Assembly: GCA_016872055.1 (NCBI GenBank)
Contig: VHBH01000005.1
Span: 28,037-92,036 of the forward strand
Source of the DNA: Nitrososphaerota archaeon
GTDB taxonomy: Archaea; Thermoproteota; Nitrososphaeria; Nitrososphaerales; Nitrosopumilaceae
Reading direction: 5' to 3'
Length of the DNA: 64,000 bases
Shown here: in pieces, positions 17,467 through 26,601 of the stretch
Numbering within the stretch: the first letter of the stretch is position 1
How the letters are laid out: each line of letters starts with the position of its first letter
The notes under the pieces: model-generated
The model's input: only the letters and a program-made list of their open reading frames with translations
What the model was told of the DNA's origin: nothing
Databases searched by the model: none
Program-made: the position numbers and the translations under genes

Positions 17467-20394
17467 TTACTTGCCCACAATCACGGAGATATAATGAAGC
17501 TCAGGTACGCCTTCCATTGTCGATAGGACGCCAATGTTGATGGTGTCTTGTTCTTGCCATATCAGGACTCGCCTTGTCTTTTGCAGTACAAACTCGTCTA
17601 GGAATTCATCCAGTAGCTTGTCTGTTGCTTCGGCGTCAACTTGTGAGAATAGTGATACTTCACCTTCCTTAAACGACAGGGGCACAGACAGGCTTGTAGG
17701 TGTGACTATCTCCAACCCCTTTTGTTCAAATGTCAACTTTATCTTGGCAATTCTTGCCTCTTTGTCAAATCCTGGCTCCGGCTTGGATGTTACAGATGAC
17801 GGAACTACTCCTGCCAGCTTTTGAAGATATGCCTCAAAGGCCTCTTGTTGTGTGTTGCCCAATCCGACATAATATTCCCCATTGAATGCGGCTCCGACTG
17901 CGGCAATTGTTCCTAATTGTGCTACAACTCCGTCTCCAGAACCTGCAGTATATACTGGAATAAAGTAAACGTCATGCTCACCTACCTTGTACAGAATATT
18001 ATCTCCAATTCTTGGAGTTCTAAGCAATGTCTTTAGCTGTGCAAAATTATTGTCTTTTTCTAGTGCCTCTCTGACCGCAGTAGGTCCGATAAGCTTTGTA
18101 GTAGAGTTGAGTGGGACTTGATAGAAATGCATGTTACCAAGTGTTGACAGGTCATTTTCCACTATCATGTATCCAGAGAGGTTTTTTCCTCTAGAGTCTC
18201 GGAGCTCTAATGACAATAATCCTAGGAACTTAGTACTGTCAAATCCAGGAGGCTTTGCCTGAATATAGTATGCATCTATTCTTTCTGGAATCTGGAAGAA
18301 TGTGTTTGCTTGGATGAATGTCTCTGTGTCAGTTACGTGGTAAATGTTGAACATTTCTGTCTTCCACGTGAATAGTTCCTGTGGATAACGAATCTGCTCG
18401 GTAAGCCAAGACGGAATTGGCAAAAGCTTGTCGCCATATTGGGATTCCAATATATCTGCAAAATAATCATCGCCGTGTTTGAGTAAAGTAATGTCGCCGT
18501 CGTATGTATCCACAAGTGCAAATCCTACCAGTCTGAGATACGGATTGCCCATGGACCATGGCACTGAATTAGTGTCAAATCCGATTATTAGTGGCACTAG
18601 CCAATATGTGCTGGTGCCATCGGTGACTGGATAGATGTCTAGCTTTTGTCCAAATAGATCATACAGGAAATACGGGTATAGTGTTTCCATTCTGTCATAG
18701 ACATCCTTGTATCTCATGACATGGACTGATGTATTTGGATATGAGAGTAAAAAGTTAGGCTCAAAGACCCAGCTTAGTGGCGGTGCCAGTGTTATTCCGC
18801 CTGCGCCTGAATACATAGCATTATTGATTTCTGCACTTGTGCCCCCACGGTTGGTTGCATATGCAGACCATGTTTCCTGGAACAGCCCACCCTCTCCATA
18901 ATAAATAGACCTTTGTGAAAATAGATCAGCGGCTTTAACTGACTGGCCTGTTGTTGCCTCCAGAGTAAGGAATCCATCTGGTACGTGTGTGTAAACTAGG
19001 TGTTCGTTGTACCACCTATTTTCAAGACTAACTGTGCTTGGTATTACTGGCTTCATTGATGCAGTCCAGTACAGAGTATTGTTGAATCGCAAAATGTCAT
19101 TGTCTCCAAATGTGATATACGGGATTAGGCCGATTTCCGGCTTTAGCTTGGCAAATGCAGCCTCCCAGTCCCAGATCCTAATAGAATCCAGGACATCGCG
19201 GTTTTGCTCCATGTAGGACTTGATGTTGTTTGGAGAAATCGATGTAAGCTTAACATCATTTGGGGTTACGGTAATTTTGTCTAGTTCTCCTAGGTATCGG
19301 TTCAGTGTGATTTGTTGCTGGGTGTATGGACCTAGGTATTCGATTTTGCGAGTGTCTGCAATGCTGTTGTTTACCGCCATTACTGTTCCAGCAATAATTC
19401 CAATTGCAATTAGCGCAAAAACCCGGATGTAAATGTCGCGCTTTATTGGATGAGTCAGGACCTTGGAGCGAATTTTGTCATAGATGGCAAATGCAATTAG
19501 GACAAAGCCTGCGCCTAGTGTTCCACCAATTACGTATTTTGTATTGTAATCGATTTTATCAGTAAAGAACATGTTGATTCCAGCCCAGATTATGCCGATT
19601 CCTATGACTGCCTCCATAATGGAAACATAGTTGAGGTACTTGGGCTTGCCTTGGGATGAATCGGAAATGTAAGATGTGATTACCCTGATTATAGAGTGCA
19701 GTCCAACATAGAGCCCCAACCTTATTCCAATTACACCTAGAAGGGACGGGACTAGAATCGTTAGTGCCGGAATTATCTCTATTATTGTGAGGGCTGCTTC
19801 TGATGACTGCGGGGTGATAAACGGTAGTGAAAACAGATTTGGTAGCTTTTCCAAACCAAGATCGTTTCCATCTAAGAGATATACTAGTGCAAGGCCGAAC
19901 GTCATATTGACAAAGAATGCGCCAAAGAGGAAGATCTTGGTGATCTGCCAAATTGCAAACTGCGGAACACTTAGCTTGTAATCCCTAAAGTTGGAAATGT
20001 TTTTGGTTACTGGATCCTGTGCTGTTCTGTTTAGGGACATCACCATTACATGGATTGCATACCAAACTATTGAGGAACGGTTCTTGGCATCTACGTTGAC
20101 TAGGGCTATTGCGGCCAAGACCACTGCAGAGATCAAGGAGTATTGAAATGGCCTTGTGAACTGGTCTCCAAACTCTGTCATATTCATTGATAGCATGACT
20201 CCCTGGTTTCCTACCATTACGAAAACAATGATTCCAATTATGCCGACTATGCCAAGTCGGATCAGCTTACCTGCGCCTGGGGGTGATGAACCGGACTTTG
20301 AGGAACTGTACAAATTCAAATTTTGCTCAATTTTGGATAGATTAATGTCTTCGGGATGCTGTACGCCTATGAGATGCTTGCACAGCCCTTGCAA
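17467..20394 (-). CDS. UPF0182 family large membrane protein
   Basis: A protein of up to 975 residues. Its N-terminal third has about seven transmembrane segments (for example LIRLGIVGIIGIIVFVMV near residue 44 and IYIRVFALIAIGIIAG near 325), and the rest is a large domain, probably outside the cell, with SIRIWDWEAA, TYWLVPLI and TAGSGDGVV stretches typical of UPF0182/COG1615. The function of the family is unknown. The only upstream start is TTG at 20394, which lies inside the primase small subunit gene by 28 bases; another TTG about 25 codons later would avoid the overlap. Confidence 0.9.
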   Translation of the reverse strand: MQGLCKHLIGVQHPEDINLSKIEQNLNLYSSSKSGSSPPGAGKLIRLGIVGIIGIIVFVMVGNQGVMLSMNMTEFGDQFTRPFQYSLISAVVLAAIALVNVDAKNRSSIVWYAIHVMVMSLNRTAQDPVTKNISNFRDYKLSVPQFAIWQITKIFLFGAFFVNMTFGLALVYLLDGNDLGLEKLPNLFSLPFITPQSSEAALTIIEIIPALTILVPSLLGVIGIRLGLYVGLHSIIRVITSYISDSSQGKPKYLNYVSIMEAVIGIGIIWAGINMFFTDKIDYNTKYVIGGTLGAGFVLIAFAIYDKIRSKVLTHPIKRDIYIRVFALIAIGIIAGTVMAVNNSIADTRKIEYLGPYTQQQITLNRYLGELDKITVTPNDVKLTSISPNNIKSYMEQNRDVLDSIRIWDWEAAFAKLKPEIGLIPYITFGDNDILRFNNTLYWTASMKPVIPSTVSLENRWYNEHLVYTHVPDGFLTLEATTGQSVKAADLFSQRSIYYGEGGLFQETWSAYATNRGGTSAEINNAMYSGAGGITLAPPLSWVFEPNFLLSYPNTSVHVMRYKDVYDRMETLYPYFLYDLFGQKLDIYPVTDGTSTYWLVPLIIGFDTNSVPWSMGNPYLRLVGFALVDTYDGDITLLKHGDDYFADILESQYGDKLLPIPSWLTEQIRYPQELFTWKTEMFNIYHVTDTETFIQANTFFQIPERIDAYYIQAKPPGFDSTKFLGLLSLELRDSRGKNLSGYMIVENDLSTLGNMHFYQVPLNSTTKLIGPTAVREALEKDNNFAQLKTLLRTPRIGDNILYKVGEHDVYFIPVYTAGSGDGVVAQLGTIAAVGAAFNGEYYVGLGNTQQEAFEAYLQKLAGVVPSSVTSKPEPGFDKEARIAKIKLTFEQKGLEIVTPTSLSVPLSFKEGEVSLFSQVDAEATDKLLDEFLDEFVLQKTRRVLIWQEQDTINIGVLSTMEGVPELHYISVIVGK

Positions 20395-21500
20395 ATCATG
20401 TAGACTGCGGCATATTTAGGCACACTTAGGTGTTCTTTATTGTATGGACCAAACTTTTTGTTTTTAAGCCTAAACGATACTGGGCAGTCGGTAATTACGG
20501 AAACCTCACTTTCATCAATAAAGCAGGCATCTGAACTTGGGTTGAACTTGGCAATATCCGTACAAAGCATCTTGGTAAGGCCTGACTTGGAGTTGATTGT
20601 GCCGCCTAGTCGGAATATTCGATGAACATCTATTGTAACATTTGGGTCTATTTGCGCGCCCAACTCTTTTTGGAGCGACTCTATCTTTTTTTTAAAGGGG
20701 AAATATCCTTCAGATATTATCTGTTTTGATATTTTGGCCTTGTTTGATTTTGCACCAAATACTGCCTTTGATACTCGGCCCAGCCAGCCCTTGTCATCTA
20801 GGTCTGGAAATACTGACTTTGCAAAATTTGTCCGAGCTCCAAATGTTTCCGGTGTTACTCCGCGAAATGTCAGATAATCTATGAGTTCTGCTCTCTGCTT
20901 AGAATCTAGGTTCTCGTATACTGATGTGACATGGACGTGAAACCCCTCGTTTCCTGAGAAATAAACTGTAATATTTTCCCTTGGTATGCCAAGGTCACTG
21001 ATTAGAATCGTGATCAGCTTGTCGAGTTCTTTTTTTGCCCCGGCAATGCAGTCATTGCACAACACCGATACTGTTTCAAACTTGGTTGCATTACATTGTG
21101 GACATGACTCGGAATTGCCAATTTTGCCGCAAGAGGTGCATTTTTTGATCGTATGATTTTGCCTGCAAGGCAGATGTAGGTCTTTGGCATCAATGTCAAA
21201 TATGAGATCTGCATTTTGCCAGTCTTTTTCTGCCATTGGTAAATTTGGGAATGAATAACGTGCATTAGAACAATATACATCAGCTGGAATGTTTTTCATC
21301 AACAACAGGTGCAGTTCCTTGTCTGATTTTAGCGAGATATGTCTAATCATACCGGAATTGAACTTTTGATAGCCAAACTCACGCATCTCTGGATTTTTTG
21401 GCGTATGAATCAGATCAAAGTGATCAAAATAGTATTTTTTGAATGCTTCCTCTAGGAATTTTACGTCTTTATCATGCATTTGGGATTTTTTTCCTCCCAA
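20367..21500 (-). CDS. priS: DNA primase small (catalytic) subunit PriS
   Basis: Synthesises RNA primers for replication with PriL. The 377-residue protein carries the catalytic acidic pair in LIFDIDAKDL (near residue 97) and the SGNEGFHVHV nucleotide-binding stretch near residue 185. Between them is a zinc-binding insertion of four cysteines (CTSCGKIGNSESCPQC). The N-terminus overlaps the priL gene's end by 29 bases, so the two are made from one transcript with priL first. The stop lies inside the start region of the UPF0182 gene. Confidence 0.96.
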   Translation of the reverse strand: MGGKKSQMHDKDVKFLEEAFKKYYFDHFDLIHTPKNPEMREFGYQKFNSGMIRHISLKSDKELHLLLMKNIPADVYCSNARYSFPNLPMAEKDWQNADLIFDIDAKDLHLPCRQNHTIKKCTSCGKIGNSESCPQCNATKFETVSVLCNDCIAGAKKELDKLITILISDLGIPRENITVYFSGNEGFHVHVTSVYENLDSKQRAELIDYLTFRGVTPETFGARTNFAKSVFPDLDDKGWLGRVSKAVFGAKSNKAKISKQIISEGYFPFKKKIESLQKELGAQIDPNVTIDVHRIFRLGGTINSKSGLTKMLCTDIAKFNPSSDACFIDESEVSVITDCPVSFRLKNKKFGPYNKEHLSVPKYAAVYMICKGCASIS

Positions 21501-22479
21501 ATTGTAATGGATTGATTATGTTTGCGCATTCTGGGGTGGCAAAGCAGAGATTTTCGCTTTTCAGCTTTTCGCATGAAGGACATGCGTATTTGGTGCCACT
21601 TCCAAAGTTTCCTGCGAGGTGCTTTAGTTGGTATAGTGTGATTTTCTCGTTATAGTCTGGCGCGTTTTTGAAAAGAGGTGCAATCTCTTCTATCGTTTGG
21701 CCTTTGTTGAGAAGATAAGTTGCCAGCATGAACCTGCCGGAATGAGGGAGATTTTCGCCCTTCTGTAGTACTTCCAGGGCGTGTTTGATACATGGTGGTC
21801 GTTCTGTTGTTTCCACTATTTGGACTGTGAATTTTTTTCCCAGTATCAATAGAGTCTCAATTGGCTTTCTAAATGACTCTGGTATACTAGGAATGTTTGC
21901 AGATTGGATTTTTTTTGCAATGAAATTATCAAGCTCTTTTCGTATCAGGCGGACAGTTTCATGTGCGGAAAGGAAAACTTTTCCGTCATCTACTAGTCTG
22001 TTGACTAGCTTCCATTCTTGTTCGTGAAAATGCACCGAATGCATCAGATAATCAGACGCAGGTATGACAAAATAATCTGCTGACTTTGTGACATTCATTG
22101 AGAACAGATCCTTGATGATTTTGATTGCAAGCTCCTCGTTTGTGTGAGAGTTGATTAGGTCTTTTTCTAGGAATTTTTCTGCACGTCTGGCCTCTGCCAG
22201 AGAGAATCTTTTGATTAGCGTATTCATGTTAGTCTGCTTGAGCAGTATTACCGCTACAAGAAAGGAAAAGACCTCGATGTCCAAGTTTTTGATGGAAAAA
22301 TCAGAATTGAAGATTTTGCCGTCTGCTGCTGTTTGGATTCGAGATAATGCTAGATCAATTATTGGCTTGAGATCCGCATCATTGCCAAACTGCTCTAGCG
22401 TGAATCCTTTTTCGCGCAGATAGTTTCCTGCCTCTGCGAGAAATGGATATTTTGCAATCTCTTCCGTTCCAAGCTTCAT
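21472..22479 (-). CDS. priL: DNA primase large subunit PriL
   Basis: Regulatory subunit of the archaeal primase. The 335-residue, largely helical protein has the four cysteines that hold the 4Fe-4S cluster near the C-terminus: one in RPPCIKHAL (near residue 232), then in YACPSCEK and NLCFATPEC (about residues 303-322), followed by the family's NIINPLQF end. The ATG at 22479 is 76 bases from the divergent endonuclease IV gene. It is upstream of priS and overlaps it. Confidence 0.94.
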   Translation of the reverse strand: MKLGTEEIAKYPFLAEAGNYLREKGFTLEQFGNDADLKPIIDLALSRIQTAADGKIFNSDFSIKNLDIEVFSFLVAVILLKQTNMNTLIKRFSLAEARRAEKFLEKDLINSHTNEELAIKIIKDLFSMNVTKSADYFVIPASDYLMHSVHFHEQEWKLVNRLVDDGKVFLSAHETVRLIRKELDNFIAKKIQSANIPSIPESFRKPIETLLILGKKFTVQIVETTERPPCIKHALEVLQKGENLPHSGRFMLATYLLNKGQTIEEIAPLFKNAPDYNEKITLYQLKHLAGNFGSGTKYACPSCEKLKSENLCFATPECANIINPLQFGRKKIPNA

Positions 22480-22526
22480 ACATACAATAATACAATTTCT
22501 AGTTAAAAATCAGAGCCTGATTTTGG

Positions 22527-22535
22527 TTTAAATTA
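22527..22535 (+). promoter_or_regulatory. TATA box for the endonuclease IV gene
   Basis: TTTAAATTA ends 20 bases before ATG 22556, which suits a leaderless transcript starting at that codon and argues against the ATG at 22535, which lies inside the box. Confidence 0.5.
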
Positions 22536-22555
22536 TGATGGTATTGGGAAACAAT

Positions 22556-23395
22556 ATGCGAGTGGGACTGCATGTATCCATTTCTGGCTCACTTTCTGCA
22601 GCAATTGATAATGCAGTGGAACGAGAGTGTTCCGCGTTTCAGATATTTACCCGCAGCCCAAGAATGTGGACTGCAAAAGATATTTCAAAAAATGATGCCC
22701 AGGAATTCAAGGATAAACTATCTGTAAGCAAAATAGATAGACTTGCAACCGTTGCTCATATGCCATACCTGCCAAACTTGGCCTCACCAAATTCTGCCAC
22801 ACATGAAAAGTCTGTTTCTGTCTTGGTAAAGGAAGTCCAGAGGTGTGGAGAAATTGGCATTCCTTATCTGGTTGCGCATTTGGGAAGCCATATGGGAGAG
22901 GGAGAAGAAAAAGGAATATCTCAGCTAATAAAGGCGTTTGAAAAGGCAGCAGAGGTAAAAAACGATGTTGTTATATTATTAGAGAATACTGCAGGGCAAA
23001 AAAATTCTGTTGGATCTGATTTTTCCCAGTGGTCGGATATATTTTCTAGATTAAAGCCAAAGAATAGGTTTGGTGTTTGCCTTGATACTTGTCATGCGTT
23101 TGCATATGGATACGATCTAAGATCAGAAAAGGACGTGTCTGAGACATTCAAGGAATTTGATGATAGAGTCGGATTTGAAAACTTGAAGATTTTACACTTA
23201 AATGACTCCAGGGGTGAGCTTGGATCAAACCTAGACAGACATGAACACATTGGTCTAGGTAAAATTGGTGAGCGTGGAATGGCATCTGTAGTCAAGCTCG
23301 CGAACAAAAAAGACATTCCCATAATTTTAGAGACGCCAATCGATGGCACGCGTGATGATTTTGGCAATATTAAAAAGGTAAAAGAGATTGCATAG
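22556..23395 (+). CDS. nfo: endonuclease IV (AP endonuclease)
   Basis: Cleaves DNA at abasic sites with a trinuclear zinc site in a TIM barrel. The protein of about 279 residues starts MRVGLHVSISGSL and shows HLGSHMGEGEEKG, LLENTAGQ, VCLDTCHAFAYGYD, HLNDSRGELGSNLDRHEHIG and ILETP, all family metal-binding motifs. I use ATG 22556 because it lies next to the conserved N-terminus and about 20 bases after a TATA box; ATG 22535 and 22538 are in frame but would add a non-conserved extension. It is divergent from priL. Confidence 0.95.
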   Translation: MRVGLHVSISGSLSAAIDNAVERECSAFQIFTRSPRMWTAKDISKNDAQEFKDKLSVSKIDRLATVAHMPYLPNLASPNSATHEKSVSVLVKEVQRCGEIGIPYLVAHLGSHMGEGEEKGISQLIKAFEKAAEVKNDVVILLENTAGQKNSVGSDFSQWSDIFSRLKPKNRFGVCLDTCHAFAYGYDLRSEKDVSETFKEFDDRVGFENLKILHLNDSRGELGSNLDRHEHIGLGKIGERGMASVVKLANKKDIPIILETPIDGTRDDFGNIKKVKEIA

Positions 23396-23429
23396 CTTGG
23401 AATTTATTCCTATATAGGATAGCATTGTA

Positions 23430-24887
23430 ATGAACTATGATAGTGTAATGCAGCTTGCACTGGAGCGTGGATTTTACTTTCCTAGCTGTGAGATTTATGC
23501 AGATGCACAGGCTGGATTTTGGGAGTATGGCCCGTCTGGCGTATCAATGAAGACTAAATTCATTGAATTGTGGAGACGGGAATTATTACGACGTGATGGA
23601 ATGTTAGAGATAGATGGCTCACAGATAATGTCAAAGTCTGTCTTTGAGGCATCAGGACACCTGGCAAGTTTTGCAGATCCCGTTGTACGCTGCATTAGCT
23701 GCAAACTAAACTATAGGGTGGACAAACTTATCTTTGAGCAGACAAAAATAGAGATCCCAGAAAGTGCTGACCTGCATGAATTTGACAAGGTTGTCACAGA
23801 GAAAAATATCCGGTGTCCAAAGTGCAAGGGCGAGTTTGAGCGTGCCCGTAAGTTCAACATGATGTTCAAGGTAGAAATAGGCCCGGAGGCAGAAACAGCA
23901 TACCTTAGGCCAGAGACGTGCCAGTCCATTTTTGTTGATTTTCCAAGACTGTTCAAGACAATGCGTGGCAAATTGCCACTTGGAGTTGCCCAAATTGGGA
24001 AAAGCTTTCGAAACGAAATATCACCTAGACAGTCATTATTGAGATTGCGCGAGTTTTACCAGGCAGAAATTGAGGTATTTTGCAATCCTGCCAAGCTAAA
24101 CGACTTGGATCGATTCACCCAAGTTCAAAATACGACGATTCGGCTGTGGATTGATAATTCTCTAAAAGCCATGACGTGTCAGGAGGCAGTAGATTCTGGA
24201 TTATTGCCAAACAAGTTTGTCGCGTATTACCTCGGATTGCTGACTGAGTTTTATGAGAAAACAGGAATAGACATGACAAAATCTCGATTCCGCAGACTGG
24301 GAGAAAAGGAAAAGGCATTCTATGCCACTGTTGCGTTTGACTTTGAGGTGCAAACAACAATTGGCTGGCTTGAGCTTGTAGCATGCAACTATAGATCTGA
24401 CTATGATCTGACTAGCCATGCTACAAAATCCAAGGAAAAATTCGAAGTATTAGATGATGAGCAAAAGGTCCTGCCGCACGTATTTGAGATATCAATGGGA
24501 ATTGACCGCTCTTTGTACACCATATTAGAGCATGGTTTGCGTGAAGAAAAGGAAAACGACAGAATTGTGCTTTCTATTAAGCCGTATTTGGCACCAGTAC
24601 ATGTTGGGGTCTTGTCTTTGGTCAAAAAGGATGGTTTGAAGGAGAAAACTGATGAGATTTTTCTTGTGATAAAACGAAAGTATGACGCATTTTTGGATCA
24701 TTCTGGAGCCATTGGCCGCAGATATAGAAGGCTAGATGAGGTAGGCGCTCCATTTGCCATAACGGTAGACCACCAAACACTCCAGGATGATACAGTGACT
24801 CTGAGAAGTCGAGATTCTATGAACCAAAATAGGATCAAATTATCAGATTTAGAGTCAATTCTATCCTCTGCAGTGTCATTTCCATAA
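23430..24887 (+). CDS. glyS: glycyl-tRNA synthetase, dimeric (archaeal/eukaryotic) type
   Basis: Charges tRNA-Gly, including the one encoded at 15369. The 485-residue class II enzyme has the N-terminal FWEYGPSGV motif, four cysteines in two pairs (CISCKLNYR and CPKCKGEF) forming an insertion, motif 2 around GKSFRNEISPRQSLLRLREFYQ with the landmark FRNEISPR, motif 3 SMGIDRSLYTILE, and a C-terminal anticodon-binding domain (PYLAPVHVGVLSL). Start ATG at 23430, 34 bases after nfo and probably co-transcribed with it. Confidence 0.96.
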   Translation: MNYDSVMQLALERGFYFPSCEIYADAQAGFWEYGPSGVSMKTKFIELWRRELLRRDGMLEIDGSQIMSKSVFEASGHLASFADPVVRCISCKLNYRVDKLIFEQTKIEIPESADLHEFDKVVTEKNIRCPKCKGEFERARKFNMMFKVEIGPEAETAYLRPETCQSIFVDFPRLFKTMRGKLPLGVAQIGKSFRNEISPRQSLLRLREFYQAEIEVFCNPAKLNDLDRFTQVQNTTIRLWIDNSLKAMTCQEAVDSGLLPNKFVAYYLGLLTEFYEKTGIDMTKSRFRRLGEKEKAFYATVAFDFEVQTTIGWLELVACNYRSDYDLTSHATKSKEKFEVLDDEQKVLPHVFEISMGIDRSLYTILEHGLREEKENDRIVLSIKPYLAPVHVGVLSLVKKDGLKEKTDEIFLVIKRKYDAFLDHSGAIGRRYRRLDEVGAPFAITVDHQTLQDDTVTLRSRDSMNQNRIKLSDLESILSSAVSFP

Positions 24888-24961
24888 TCTAGGTCTATAG
24901 ATCATCGTTCAAATTGATGATGTTACTGTTACTAGAAATGTCTTCAATGTATAGGCATAGT

Positions 24962-24988
24962 CTAAATTGTTTTATCGTAACAATTTAG
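24962..24988. terminator. perfect 10-base-pair hairpin between convergent genes
   Basis: CTAAATTGTT and AACAATTTAG are exact reverse complements around a 7-base loop. It lies in the 204-base gap between the ends of glyS and cdvB copy 1, which converge here. No strong T-run follows on either side. A 3'-end processing or stability hairpin is likely; a protein-binding operator is possible but less so between two gene ends. Confidence 0.4.
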
Positions 24989-25091
24989 TTGTGTATGTAT
25001 AGCATTTGTATAACATTGTAAGAGAGACTAATATGATGAAAAAATTATTCAGAGAAAATTAGTAAAAACAAAAAGAATTTCGCCGATCAAT

Positions 25092-25742
25092 CTACTCATA
25101 AGTAGAGGAGCTTGATTGGGACGAAAGTCCAGATGGTGAAGGAACAGATGGGAATCTGTCGCCAATTTGCTGTTCAGCAACCGCTGATGCTTCTTGTAAG
25201 ATCTTTTCGGTTTCTTCGCTTGAAACGTCAGATCCGACATTGAATGCATCGCCTGCCAGTGAGTCCATCATCAGACCGCTGAGTGTTTGTGTCATAGAGT
25301 TTAGCTCTGCGTCTGCTTCTGGCATAAAGCGTCCTAGTGAGGACTTGAGGCCCTTCATTGTCGACATTGCTGGACCTATTGCTACCATTGCATCACCCAA
25401 GTCATGGATGGTGGTCAGGCGCAACTGTACTTGCTCTAGTGCCATTCTTGCATTGCCTAGCATCTTTGTGACTTTACGAATTTCAGCTAGTTCGTTTGAT
25501 AAGACACGACTTGCGCTGGTGTCATGCTGTTGCATTGCAGCTACGATTCGTTTGAATAGTTGAGCGTCACGTTCGTGCAATTTGTTTAACATTGAATCCA
25601 TTTTTGAGATTTGTAATTGCAGTTTGTTGACTGCAGTTTGAATTCTTGGTTTCAATGCGCCCTGTGGTTTAACAGAGTCTCGAAGTCTGTCTGCCACACT
25701 TGCAGTGTCCTGACGTGCCCAATTTTTCTCGAAGCCGGTCAT
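25092..25742 (-). CDS. ESCRT-III/Snf7-family protein CdvB paralogue 1
   Basis: A 216-residue protein of the archaeal ESCRT-III family, which polymerises on membranes in division. It has a basic N-terminal helix region (VKPQGALKPRI near residue 25), a long helical hairpin core with NELAEIRKVTKMLGNARMALEQV, and an acidic C-terminal part ending in a Ser-rich tail. It lacks the winged-helix C-terminus of Sulfolobus CdvB. A second copy at 50018-50659 is closely similar through the core. No CdvA or CdvC gene is next to it. Start ATG at 25742. Confidence 0.92.
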   Translation of the reverse strand: MTGFEKNWARQDTASVADRLRDSVKPQGALKPRIQTAVNKLQLQISKMDSMLNKLHERDAQLFKRIVAAMQQHDTSASRVLSNELAEIRKVTKMLGNARMALEQVQLRLTTIHDLGDAMVAIGPAMSTMKGLKSSLGRFMPEADAELNSMTQTLSGLMMDSLAGDAFNVGSDVSSEETEKILQEASAVAEQQIGDRFPSVPSPSGLSSQSSSSTYE

Positions 25743-25848
25743 GAACCACCGTTTTGGATTTTCTTCTTAATGGAATTAGTGCATTTTAGTGAGCTAGGTA
25801 CTAAATTTAGCTAACAAACTGTAAATTGGGTTTTTTCAAAATCCAACT

Positions 25849-26601
25849 ATGGCAAGAATTGTAGTTTTTGATTCGGGTCTTGGATCACTATCCATCATAA
25901 AATCAATTCAGAAATTTACCAAATCGGAAATAATCTATTTCGCAGACCAAAAAAATTTTCCATACGGGACTAAAACCAAAACCGAATTAAAAAAAATAAT
26001 AGATAACACAATCAACAAACTGGAAAAGAAATTTCATCCAAATGTGATCATAATGGCATCAAACACACCGTCAGTGTTGTTTCCAGAATACTTGGACTCT
26101 GAAATAATCGGTGTGTTGCCACCAATTAAAAAATCTGTGTCACTTACAAAAACTGGAACAATCGGAATTCTTACAACAAAAATAGCTACAAAAAGTAAAG
26201 AACTCTCAGAATACGTTAGGAAATCATCTCATAACACATATGTAAAAAAAATTGATGCAACAAAACTGATAAAACTTGTAGAGACTGGAAAATTCCTAAC
26301 AAATCCAGATTATTGTGAAAAAGTTATACTAGATGTTCTTGAAGACAAAATTAAAAGAAACAAAATTGACGTAATCACATTATCAAGCACGCATTTGCCG
26401 TTTTTACTGCCAATGTTAGAAAGAAGATTCCCATCTGTCAAGTTTGTAGATCCCGCCGACGACATTGCAAAGACCATCGCAAGAAGAATAAAAAAATCCC
26501 CCCGTAACAAACTACGAATCTACACTTCAGCAGATGCAAGATTATTCCAAAAACATTTACAGAAAATCGGAATTAAAAATACTGTTAATTTTTTACCTTA
26601 G
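25849..26601 (+). CDS. glutamate-racemase homologue lacking both catalytic cysteines
   Basis: A 250-residue Asp/Glu racemase-fold protein. The N-terminal FDSGLGSLS (residues 7-15) and the STH and NT positions match MurI, but the two catalytic cysteines are serines: Ser71 in MASNTPSV (family ACNT) and Ser180 in LSSTHLPFL (family GCTH). His182, Asn72 and Thr73 are kept. The organism's group has no peptidoglycan, so D-glutamate for a cell wall is not needed. It is probably not a normal racemase; an amide, lyase or binding role is open. Its last 17 bases overlap the convergent cbiF gene. Start ATG at 25849. Confidence 0.85.
   Translation: MARIVVFDSGLGSLSIIKSIQKFTKSEIIYFADQKNFPYGTKTKTELKKIIDNTINKLEKKFHPNVIIMASNTPSVLFPEYLDSEIIGVLPPIKKSVSLTKTGTIGILTTKIATKSKELSEYVRKSSHNTYVKKIDATKLIKLVETGKFLTNPDYCEKVILDVLEDKIKRNKIDVITLSSTHLPFLLPMLERRFPSVKFVDPADDIAKTIARRIKKSPRNKLRIYTSADARLFQKHLQKIGIKNTVNFLP

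Noticed and set aside
25849..26601. Glutamate racemase as sign of peptidoglycan
   Set aside because: Both catalytic cysteines are missing and no Mur ligases are seen.
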